DNA of 64,000 nucleotides from Gemmatimonadetes bacterium 13_1_40CM_69_22 (GTDB lineage Bacteria; Gemmatimonadota; Gemmatimonadetes; Gemmatimonadales; GWC2-71-9): NCBI GenBank assembly GCA_001917665.1, contig MNEL01000024.1, positions 1 to 64,000 of the forward strand, read 5' to 3'. Shown piece by piece: positions 1 to 7,093 of this stretch (position 1 is its first letter; each line of letters starts with the position of its first letter). The notes under the pieces were generated by a model. It saw only the letters and a program-made list of their open reading frames with translations, ran no database searches and was not told where the DNA came from. The position numbers and the translations under genes were made by a program.

Positions 1-8
1 GTCAGCCC

Positions 9-1007
9 ATGGCGCGCGTCTTCTCCGGCATCCAGCCCTCGGGCGAGCTGCACATCGGCAACTACTTGGGCGCCGTGCAGAACTGGGTCAAGCTGCAGCA
101 CCAGCACGACTGCCTGTTCTGCGTGGTGGACCTGCACGCCATCACACAGCCCTACGAGGCGTCGAGCCTCGCCCAGCGGACCATCGACATGGCCGTCGGG
201 CTGTACGCCGTGGGACTCGACCCGCAGCGCGCGATCGTGTTCGTGCAGTCGCACGTCCTCGAGCACAGCGAGCTCAACTGGCTGCTCAACACGGTGACGC
301 CGCTCGGCGAGCTCGAGCGCCAGACGCAATTCAAGGACAAGGCGCAGCGCCAGGAGAGCGTGCCGGTCGGACTGCTCAATTACCCCGTGCTCCAGGCCGC
401 TGACGTGCTGCTCTACCGGGCTACGCTCGTCCCGGTCGGCGAGGACCAGCTCCAACACCTCGAGCTGATGCGCGAGATTGCGCGCCGCTGGAACGCCCGC
501 TTCGCGAACGACGGCGGCTTCGCCTTCCCCGAGCCGCAGGCGCTCCTATCCACGGCGAAGCGCGTCCTCGGGCTCGACGGCCGGGCCAAGATGTCCAAGA
601 GCTTGGGCAACACCATCGGCTTGTTCGACTCGCCGGAGGCCATCTGGGAGAAGCTCAAGCCGGCCGCGACCGACCCCGCCCGGGTCACCCGGAAAGACCC
701 CGGCAACCCCGACATCTGCAACATCTTCACCATCCACCAGGGCTTCTCGAGCCCCGAGACTCAGGCGCGGGTCGCGCATAATTGCCGCACTGCGGGCTGG
801 GGATGCCTCGACTGCAAGCGGGTGCTGGCGGACAATATGATAGCCGCGCTCACTCCCATCCGCGAGCGGGCGCAGGCGCTACGGGCGGAGCCGCTCAGCG
901 TGAGCGCGACCCTGCGCGCCGGCGCCGCGAAGGCACGGGTGCTCGCTCGCGAGACGATGACCCAGGTGCGGCGCTGCATGGGCCTGCTCGAGGCGGGGGA
1001 GGCCTGA
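9..1007 (+). CDS. trpS: tryptophanyl-tRNA synthetase
   Basis: Class I aminoacyl-tRNA synthetase that charges tRNA-Trp in the cytoplasm. The 332-residue protein is full length for bacterial TrpRS. It carries the HIGH-type motif HIGN at about residue 15 and KMSKS at about residue 194. Four cysteines at about 237, 259, 266 and 269 have C-x21-C-x6-C-x2-C spacing, resembling the [4Fe-4S] site known in some thermophile TrpRS. The ATG at 9 is chosen because the conserved N-terminus (FSGIQPSGELHIGN) follows at once. The stop overlaps the next start by one base (TGATG), so it is probably co-translated with the MgtC-like gene. Confidence 0.97.
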   Translation: MARVFSGIQPSGELHIGNYLGAVQNWVKLQHQHDCLFCVVDLHAITQPYEASSLAQRTIDMAVGLYAVGLDPQRAIVFVQSHVLEHSELNWLLNTVTPLGELERQTQFKDKAQRQESVPVGLLNYPVLQAADVLLYRATLVPVGEDQLQHLELMREIARRWNARFANDGGFAFPEPQALLSTAKRVLGLDGRAKMSKSLGNTIGLFDSPEAIWEKLKPAATDPARVTRKDPGNPDICNIFTIHQGFSSPETQARVAHNCRTAGWGCLDCKRVLADNMIAALTPIRERAQALRAEPLSVSATLRAGAAKARVLARETMTQVRRCMGLLEAGEA

Positions 1008-1678
1008 TGCAGCACTTCGCCCAGCAGATGGTCGAGATGTTCCGGCTGGAGCTGTTCCTCCAGCTCTGCCTCGCGACGCTGTTCGGGGGGGCTATCGGCT
1101 TGGAGCGAGAGCTCGGGGGCAAGCCGGCTGGCTTGCGGACGAACATCCTGATCTGTATCGGCTCCGTGCTCTACACGAAGTTGTCGATCACGATGGCTAC
1201 CGGGAACGCCGACCCGACGCGCGTGGCCGCCCAAATCGTCACCGGTGTCGGCTTTATCGGCGCCGGCACGATCCTCCACGCCCGCGGCGCAGTCGTGGGC
1301 CTGACCAGCGCCGCGACGATCTGGGTGGTCGCGGCGATCGGCGTCGCCCTCGGCGCCGCATTCTACTGGGAAGCGGCCGGCACGACGCTGCTGGTCCTGC
1401 TCGTGCTCCGGGGACTCGGACGGGTCGAGTTGCTGGTCGAGCGACACTCCACGCAGAGCATGCTCACCATTCACACCCGTCCGGACCCGACCGTCGTGGA
1501 AGATCTCGAGACGGTGGTGCGCCGCACCGGGCTCGAGATCGAGCGCCAAGCCAGTCGCCGCGAGAACGTCGACATGGTGATCGACTTCACGCTGCGGGGG
1601 CCGAAGCGGCTTCACGACGAGGTGATGATCGCGCTGCTCCATCACCCCGGCGTGCGAACCGTCTCCACCGGAGAGTGA
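1007..1678 (+). CDS. MgtC/SapB family membrane protein
   Basis: The 223-residue membrane protein shows the MgtC/SapB signature (GGAIGLERE, then GLRTNILICIGS and GVGFIGAGTIL) with about four hydrophobic segments in residues 15-140. A soluble C-terminal domain of about 80 residues resembles the ACT-like tail of longer MgtC proteins. Family members act in Mg2+ homeostasis or modulate ATP synthase in some pathogens; the role here is not known. The start is the ATG overlapping the trpS stop. The longer track ORF from 782 is shadow sequence inside trpS. Confidence 0.88.
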   Translation: MQHFAQQMVEMFRLELFLQLCLATLFGGAIGLERELGGKPAGLRTNILICIGSVLYTKLSITMATGNADPTRVAAQIVTGVGFIGAGTILHARGAVVGLTSAATIWVVAAIGVALGAAFYWEAAGTTLLVLLVLRGLGRVELLVERHSTQSMLTIHTRPDPTVVEDLETVVRRTGLEIERQASRRENVDMVIDFTLRGPKRLHDEVMIALLHHPGVRTVSTGE

Positions 1679-2703
1679 CGAGACGCCTGGTGGTGGACCT
1701 CGCCTCGCCGCGGGCCGCCTGGCGGGTCCAGCCGTCCGCGGTGCAGGCGATTCGGGACGCCCTGGGCGAGGGGTGGGAAGTGGTCGAGGTCCACGCGCCG
1801 GCGGCGTCGGACGGGGACGGCGGCTCCGGAACGCCGGAGGCGAACGCCGCGGCGCGCGGGGCGGAGATCTACGTGGGGTACGGCGTGCCCGCCGGCGTCG
1901 TGCAGGCGGCCCGCGGCACGCTCAAGTGGGCCCACAGCGGCACGGCGGGAATCGGCGCGAGCCTGGCGCACCTCAGGGGGGCGGGCGTCGTGCTCACGAA
2001 CTCCGCCGCGGTACACGCCGATCCGATCGCGGATTGGGCGATCGCCGCGCTGGCGTACTTCGCCCGCGGCCTCGACCGGTTGCGCGAGTTCCAGGTAGCG
2101 GAGCGGTGGGCGAGGGTGGAATTCGCCGACCTGGTGATCCCGGTGCGAGAGTTCGGCGAGTTGCGCGTCGGCGTCTTCGGGCTGGGTGGGATCGGCGGGG
2201 CGGTGGCCCGCCGGGCGCTGGCGCTCGGCATGAGCGTGGCGGGCGTGCGTCGCCACCCCGAGCGCGGCGGGCCGCCCGGTGTGCGCTGGGTGGGCGGACC
2301 AGGCGACCTCGGGCGCCTGGCCGCCGAGAGCGACTGCCTGGTGATCGCCGCGCCGCACACGCCTGACACCGCAGCCGTCGTGACCGGGGCGGTGCTGGAG
2401 CGGCTCCCAAGCGACGCCATTGTCATCAACGTCTCTCGCGGCACGCTCTTGGACGAGACGGCGTTGCTGCACGCCCTGGATGCCGCTCGGCTGCGCGGCG
2501 CGGCGCTCGATGTGTTCTCGGCGGAGCCCCTTCCGGCGGGGCATCCGCTGTGGCGTCACCCGCGGGTGCTCGTGAGCCCCCACGTGGCGGCCGTGACGAC
2601 GCGCTTCTGGGAGCGCGAGACGGGGCTGATCGTGGAGAACATCCGGCGCTATCTTGCAGGGGCGCCCCTCGCCAACGTCGTCGACCTGGAGGCCGGCTAC
2701 TAG
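1675..2703 (+). CDS. D-isomer-specific 2-hydroxyacid dehydrogenase
   Basis: NAD(P)-dependent dehydrogenase of the SerA/GyaR superfamily, 342 residues. The Rossmann motif FGLGGIG is near residue 165. The catalytic trio is visible: Arg in VSRGTLLDE near 252, Glu in SAEPLP near 282 and His in SPHVAA near 302. There is no C-terminal ACT domain, so it resembles glyoxylate/hydroxypyruvate reductases or short SerA forms. The substrate cannot be assigned. The GTG start overlaps the preceding stop by four bases (GTGA). A glycerate kinase lies 8 kb downstream, but no link is shown. Confidence 0.87.
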   Translation: MTRRLVVDLASPRAAWRVQPSAVQAIRDALGEGWEVVEVHAPAASDGDGGSGTPEANAAARGAEIYVGYGVPAGVVQAARGTLKWAHSGTAGIGASLAHLRGAGVVLTNSAAVHADPIADWAIAALAYFARGLDRLREFQVAERWARVEFADLVIPVREFGELRVGVFGLGGIGGAVARRALALGMSVAGVRRHPERGGPPGVRWVGGPGDLGRLAAESDCLVIAAPHTPDTAAVVTGAVLERLPSDAIVINVSRGTLLDETALLHALDAARLRGAALDVFSAEPLPAGHPLWRHPRVLVSPHVAAVTTRFWERETGLIVENIRRYLAGAPLANVVDLEAGY

Positions 2704-3881
2704 TGGAGGAGAAGTCCCGCAGCGCTCGGGCCAGCGCCGCCGAGACGCAGCCGCGCGGCGTCGAGCAGATCATCAAGGCGGCGATCGATCGCGGTGCCTC
2801 CGACCTGCACATCAAGGCCGGCGACGTGTTTCGGGCCCGCATCGACGGCAAACTGGTGCCGCTCACGAAGCAGCGGCTCACGCCCGAGCAGACCAGGGCG
2901 ATCGCGCTGCGCCTGATTGTCAATGAGGACGACCGGGCCAGGCTCGACAAGCTGCACGAGTACGACTGCTCGTGGGGCGTGCCCGGGGTCGGGCGGTTCC
3001 GCATCAACATCCTGCGGCAGCGCTCGTCGTTCATGATCGTGATGCGCGTGATCCCGTTCGACATCCCGACGTTCGAGTCGCTCAAGCTGCCGTCCATCCT
3101 CACGACGATCGCCGCGGCGGAGCGGGGCTTGATCCTGGTGACCGGGGGCACCGGCTCGGGCAAGAGCTCCACCATGGCGGCGATCGTGAACCACATCAAC
3201 CAGACGCACCAGAAGCACGTCGTCACGCTCGAGAACCCCATCGAGTTTCTGCATCGCGACATCAACTCCTCCATCACGCAGCGCGAGATCGGCGTGGACA
3301 CCGAAGACTTCCGGGCCGGCCTGCGGGCCGCGCTGCGGCAGGATCCGGACGTGATTCTGATCGGGGAGCTGCGGGACGTCGAGACGGTCGATACCGCGAT
3401 GAAAGCGGCCGAGACGGGGCGCCTGGTGATCACGACCCTGCATACCCCGGATGCGGCGACGACCGTGAGCCGCGTCCTGGCGATGTTCCCGCCCGAGGAG
3501 CAGGAGATCGCGCGCTTGCGGCTCGCCGAAGCGCTCCAGGCCGTGGTCTCGCAGCGGCTGTTGCCGCGCGCCGACGGTCACGGACGCGCGGCGGCCGTGG
3601 AGATCTTGATCTGCACGGCGGCCGTGCGCGACATCATCCGGGACGCGAGCCGTGCCCCCGAGCTGCACGACTACATCCGCGACGCCCGCGAGCAGTATGG
3701 GATGCAGACCTTGGACCAGCACCTGCTGGACCTGGTCGCGGAAGAGGTCGTCACGTACGAGACGGCCCTCGCCGCCGCGAGGCCATCGGTCGACTTCGAG
3801 CTCCAGATGCGGACGCTGCGACGACGCGCGCGCGTGACCGAGCCGGCGGCGGTTCAGTCGAGCGCGCCCCGCAAGCGGTGA
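2703..3881 (+). CDS. pilT: PilT-type twitching motility ATPase
   Basis: Hexameric retraction ATPase of type IV pili, 392 residues. An N-terminal PAS-like region (GASDLHIKAGD) precedes Walker A GGTGSGKSS at about 146-154, the Asp box, Walker B DVILIGELRD near 215, the HTP-type His box and a PilT-like AVRDIIRD. GTG 2703 is preferred: it overlaps the upstream TAG by one base, and the 51 extra residues of the track ORF lie inside the dehydrogenase gene. No other pilus gene is in the window. PilU or a PilT paralogue cannot be excluded. Confidence 0.9.
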   Translation: MEEKSRSARASAAETQPRGVEQIIKAAIDRGASDLHIKAGDVFRARIDGKLVPLTKQRLTPEQTRAIALRLIVNEDDRARLDKLHEYDCSWGVPGVGRFRINILRQRSSFMIVMRVIPFDIPTFESLKLPSILTTIAAAERGLILVTGGTGSGKSSTMAAIVNHINQTHQKHVVTLENPIEFLHRDINSSITQREIGVDTEDFRAGLRAALRQDPDVILIGELRDVETVDTAMKAAETGRLVITTLHTPDAATTVSRVLAMFPPEEQEIARLRLAEALQAVVSQRLLPRADGHGRAAAVEILICTAAVRDIIRDASRAPELHDYIRDAREQYGMQTLDQHLLDLVAEEVVTYETALAAARPSVDFELQMRTLRRRARVTEPAAVQSSAPRKR

Positions 3882-4765
3882 GCGGTCGGCCGTTCGGGGG
3901 GGTGCTCGCCCCCATCACCACGCCGTTCGACGGCGCCACCGGCGCGGTCGCCCCGATCCACCTCCGCCAGAACGTGGTCCGCCTGCTCGACGCTGGCCTG
4001 GACGGCGTGGTGGTCGCGGGCTCGACGGGCGAATCCGCGTTACTCGACCCCGACGAGCAACGCCGCATGATCGGCTGGGTGCGCGAGGTGCTGCCCGATG
4101 GGCGCTGGCTCGTCGCCGGGACCGGCGCCGAGTCCACACGGCAAGCGGTGGCGCTCACCCGCGCGGCGGCGGCGGAAGGGGCGCACGCGGTGCTCGTGCG
4201 TCCACCCGCCTACTTCGCGAACGCGACCTCCCCTGCTACGCTCGCCGCATACTACCGTGCGGTCGCGGACGCGAGCCCCGTTCCCGTCCTCATCTACAAC
4301 ATTCCCAAGTACACGCACCTTGCCCTCGCGGCCGGACTGCTGCTGCAGCTCGCGGAGCACCCGAACATCCGCGGCGTGAAGGATTCCTCGGGGGACGCGA
4401 AGAACCTGGCGGCGTATCGGGACGCGCTGCCCCGGTGGAGCGTCCTGGTGGGCTCGGGATCGCTCCTGTACGCGGCGCTCGAGCTCGGGTGCGACGGGGG
4501 CGTCCTGGCCGTGGCGTGCTTCGCGGCTCGCCGCTGCGCCGACTTGGTCGCCGCCTTCCGCGCCGGGGATCGGGGCCGCGCTGGGGCGCTGCAGGAATCG
4601 CTCGGGCCGCTCGACAAGGAGATCGTCGCGAAGCTCGGCCCCGCGGGTGTGAAGGCCGCGATGGACGCCGTCGGAGGGGGGCTGTACGGCGGCCCCGTGC
4701 GGGCTCCGCTCGCGCCGCTGGCCCAGGCCGATCGGGAGCGCGTGGCGAGCCTCGTCTGCGCGTGA
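3878..4765 (+). CDS. DapA-superfamily aldolase, 4-hydroxy-2-oxoglutarate aldolase-like
   Basis: Class I aldolase of the DHDPS/NAL superfamily, 295 residues. It shows GSTGES near residue 47, a Tyr in YNIPKYT near 140 and the Schiff-base Lys in GVKDSSGD near 168. The C-terminal YGGPVRAPL and the run HPNIRGVKDSSGD resemble HOGA1-type 4-hydroxy-2-oxoglutarate aldolases more than true DapA. The canonical dapA is at 49484-50407 inside the lysine operon, so this copy is probably not the lysine enzyme. The GTG start overlaps pilT by four bases. The substrate is inferred from resemblance only. Confidence 0.82.
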   Translation: MSGRPFGGVLAPITTPFDGATGAVAPIHLRQNVVRLLDAGLDGVVVAGSTGESALLDPDEQRRMIGWVREVLPDGRWLVAGTGAESTRQAVALTRAAAAEGAHAVLVRPPAYFANATSPATLAAYYRAVADASPVPVLIYNIPKYTHLALAAGLLLQLAEHPNIRGVKDSSGDAKNLAAYRDALPRWSVLVGSGSLLYAALELGCDGGVLAVACFAARRCADLVAAFRAGDRGRAGALQESLGPLDKEIVAKLGPAGVKAAMDAVGGGLYGGPVRAPLAPLAQADRERVASLVCA

Positions 4766-5646
4766 CGGATGCCCGGGCGCTGCTCGAGGAGATCTCCGTC
4801 TCGCGGCTGGTCGGCACGCGCCGCCACGCCGCCGTCCGCGAGATTCTGAAGCGCGAGCTCGTCGCGCGGGGGTTTGTCGTCATGGAGCAGCGATTCGTGG
4901 CACGACCGCACCTGCCGCTGTGGGGTCGCGCGGCTGCCGACGCCGTCAACCTCATCGCGGTCCGACCGCGCGCCCGCATCACCGCCTGGCTCGCAGCGCA
5001 CTACGACTCGAAAGGCCAGCCGATCTCGATGGCCGCGCGCTTGATCCTGGCGGCGGCGTTCCTCGTGGGCTGCCTCGTCGCTCTGGCGGCGCTGCTGGCA
5101 GGCGGCCCGCCGCTCGCCCTCGCGGTTCCCCTCGCGCTCGGCGCGCTGTTCGTCGCGCTGAGCCGCGTATCGGGCAGCTCTCCCGGGGCGGTGGACAACG
5201 GCTCGGGCGTGGTGACTCTGCTGTCGACGGTGGACGCGCTCCCGCCCGATGCGGCGGTGGGCGTCGTCTTCACCGACGCCGAGGAGCAGGGGCTGCTCGG
5301 CGCGAGAACGCTCGTCCGCGAGCGCGCCAACCTCCTGGCGGACACCACCCTCATCAACTTCGACGGCATCGACGACCGCGGGCGGACGATCGCGTTCGTG
5401 CATCGCGGCGGTCCGATCGTGGATGGAATCGTGCGCTCGCTCGGCGCCCGGCGCGCCCGCCTGCTGCCGGTGCTCGTGGACGGCTTGGCCCTCGCGCACG
5501 CCGCGCGGGAGTGCGTGACGATCATGCGCGGCGACTGGGGGACGGCGCGGGTCGTGCACACGCCGCGGGATACAGCCGACCGGCTGAGGCTCGCGGGGGT
5601 GCGAGAAGTGGCCCGGGGTGTCGCGGCCGGGTTGTCCCCGGGCTGA
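4762..5646 (+). CDS. M28-family peptidase with an intradomain membrane segment
   Basis: Metallopeptidase of the M28 (aminopeptidase Y/glutaminyl cyclase-like) fold, 294 residues. All five expected metal ligands are present: His in AAHYDS (about 80), Asp in VDNGSG (about 146), paired Glu in DAEEQG (about 174), Asp in NFDGID and His in VVHTPRD (about 265). Between the first His and the Asp lies a strongly hydrophobic stretch of about 48 residues (about 90-137) that would form two membrane helices. The GTG start overlaps the aldolase gene by four bases. Substrate is unknown. Confidence 0.8.
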   Translation: MTDARALLEEISVSRLVGTRRHAAVREILKRELVARGFVVMEQRFVARPHLPLWGRAAADAVNLIAVRPRARITAWLAAHYDSKGQPISMAARLILAAAFLVGCLVALAALLAGGPPLALAVPLALGALFVALSRVSGSSPGAVDNGSGVVTLLSTVDALPPDAAVGVVFTDAEEQGLLGARTLVRERANLLADTTLINFDGIDDRGRTIAFVHRGGPIVDGIVRSLGARRARLLPVLVDGLALAHAARECVTIMRGDWGTARVVHTPRDTADRLRLAGVREVARGVAAGLSPG

Positions 5647-5668
5647 GAGCCCGGGCTCGGCGTGGTGT

Positions 5669-5716
5669 GCGTCCTTACAGGACGCCGCTGCGGCCGAGCG
5701 CGCCCTCTCAGGGCGC
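5669..5716 (+). terminator. two tandem hairpins after the M28 gene
   Basis: Two perfect 7-bp stems with 3-base loops lie downstream of the peptidase stop: GCGTCCT/AGGACGC (5669-5685) and GCGCCCT/AGGGCGC (5700-5716). Neither has a U-tract. They may stabilise or end the upstream operon transcript; this is inferred from position. Confidence 0.4.
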
Positions 5717-5729
5717 GGACAACGGCGCG

Positions 5730-5758
5730 TTGACGCCCAACGGCGATTGGCCTAGCTT
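5730..5758 (+). promoter_or_regulatory. predicted purA promoter
   Basis: TTGACG (5730-5735), a 17-base spacer and TAGCTT (5753-5758) match the sigma70 layout. The same two hexamers recur before the amidase gene at 35617. Transcription would begin near 5765, giving purA a leader of about 48 bases that contains the hairpin at 5777. Confidence 0.6.
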
Positions 5759-5776
5759 CTCCCAGAGGATGCTCAC

Positions 5777-5804
5777 ACGCCCCGTCCCGCGGGGCGTTTT
5801 TATT
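5777..5804 (+). terminator. intrinsic-terminator-like hairpin in the purA leader
   Basis: ACGCCCCG pairs perfectly with CGGGGCGT around a 5-base loop, followed by TTTTTATT. It ends about 9 bases before the purA ATG and lies downstream of the predicted purA promoter, so it can act as an attenuator. It could also simply end read-through from upstream. A short GGAG ribosome site follows the U-tract. Confidence 0.65.
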
Positions 5805-5812
5805 GGAGCGCT

Positions 5813-7093
5813 ATGTTCGGGCCGAAGACACACTGCGTCGTGGTGGTGGGCGCCCAGTGGGGCGACGAGGGTAAGGGGAAGCTCGTCGACGTGCTCGCCG
5901 AGCGCGCCGATCTGGTGGTGCGCTATCAGGGGGGCGCCAACGCCGGCCACACCGTCGACACCGGGGCCGGCGAGTTCGTGCTGCACCAGATTCCGTCGGG
6001 CATCATTCAGGGCGCCGTGTGCGTGGTCGGGAACGGCGTGGTGCTCGATCCGGAGACGTTCTTCACCGAGCTCGACGCCCTCACATCGCGCGGGATCCGG
6101 ACTGACCACAAGCTCTACGTCTCGGACCGCGCGCACCTCACGCTCCCCTATCACAAGCTGCTCGATCGCGCGCGCGAGCAGCGGGACAAGATCGGCACCA
6201 CCGGGCGTGGCATCGGGCCGACTTACGAGGACAAGTACGGGCGGCGCGGCATTCGCGTCGGCGACCTGCGCAACCTCGACCGCGCCAAGGAGCTCGTCTG
6301 CGCTCGCGTCGGGGCGGCGAACGAGTTCCTCGAGCTGCTCGGCTCGCACGAGCGGGCCGACTCCGACGAGCACGTGGACCTGCTCGACCGCCTCGCCCCT
6401 CGCCTCCTGCCGATCGCCGTCGACGCCGGCCGAGTCGTGTACGAAGCGCTGCAGCGCGGCGAGTCCGTGCTCCTGGAAGGGGCGCAGGGCGCCTTGCTCG
6501 ACGTCGATCACGGCACCTATCCCTACGTGACGTCGTCCAACACCACCGCGGGTGGCGCGGCGGTCGGCGCCGGGATCGGCCCCACCGCCATCGACGCGGT
6601 GCTCGGAGTAGTCAAGGCCTACACGACCCGCGTGGGGAACGGGCCGCTCCCGACGGAAGCGGAGGCGAAGCTCGCCGAACGCATCCGCGAGCTGGGCGGC
6701 GAATTCGGGGCGACCACCGGCCGGCCGCGCCGCTGCGGATGGTTCGACGCCGTAGTGGTGCGCTACGCGGTGCGGGTGAACGGCCTCACCGGCCTCGCCG
6801 TCACGAAGCTCGACGTGCTCGATTCGTTCTCTCAGATCCCCGTGTGTGTCGGGTACCGCCTCGACGGCGAGCCGTGCGACAGCATGCCCGCCGAGGTGGA
6901 GCGCCTCAATCGGGTGGAGCCCGCCTACGAGACGCTTCCGGGCTGGCAGAGGTCGCTCAGCCACGTGCGGCGCCTCGCCGATCTGCCGCCCGCGGCGCGG
7001 GCGTATCTCGACCGGCTCCAGGACCTGGCCCACGCGCCCATCCACTACGTGAGCGTCGGCACCCGCCGGGACCAGATCATCGAAGTGACGTGA
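5813..7093 (+). CDS. purA: adenylosuccinate synthetase
   Basis: GTP-dependent conversion of IMP and aspartate to adenylosuccinate, the first committed step to AMP. The 426-residue protein is full length. It has the P-loop GAQWGDEGKGK, the NAGHT motif at about residues 43-47, the IMP-binding stretch TTGRGIGPTYEDK and the late GATTGRPRRCGW region. The ATG is preceded by GGAG. The gene has its own predicted promoter and a terminator-like leader, suggesting attenuation control. It overlaps the following acylase gene by four bases. Confidence 0.97.
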   Translation: MFGPKTHCVVVVGAQWGDEGKGKLVDVLAERADLVVRYQGGANAGHTVDTGAGEFVLHQIPSGIIQGAVCVVGNGVVLDPETFFTELDALTSRGIRTDHKLYVSDRAHLTLPYHKLLDRAREQRDKIGTTGRGIGPTYEDKYGRRGIRVGDLRNLDRAKELVCARVGAANEFLELLGSHERADSDEHVDLLDRLAPRLLPIAVDAGRVVYEALQRGESVLLEGAQGALLDVDHGTYPYVTSSNTTAGGAAVGAGIGPTAIDAVLGVVKAYTTRVGNGPLPTEAEAKLAERIRELGGEFGATTGRPRRCGWFDAVVVRYAVRVNGLTGLAVTKLDVLDSFSQIPVCVGYRLDGEPCDSMPAEVERLNRVEPAYETLPGWQRSLSHVRRLADLPPAARAYLDRLQDLAHAPIHYVSVGTRRDQIIEVT

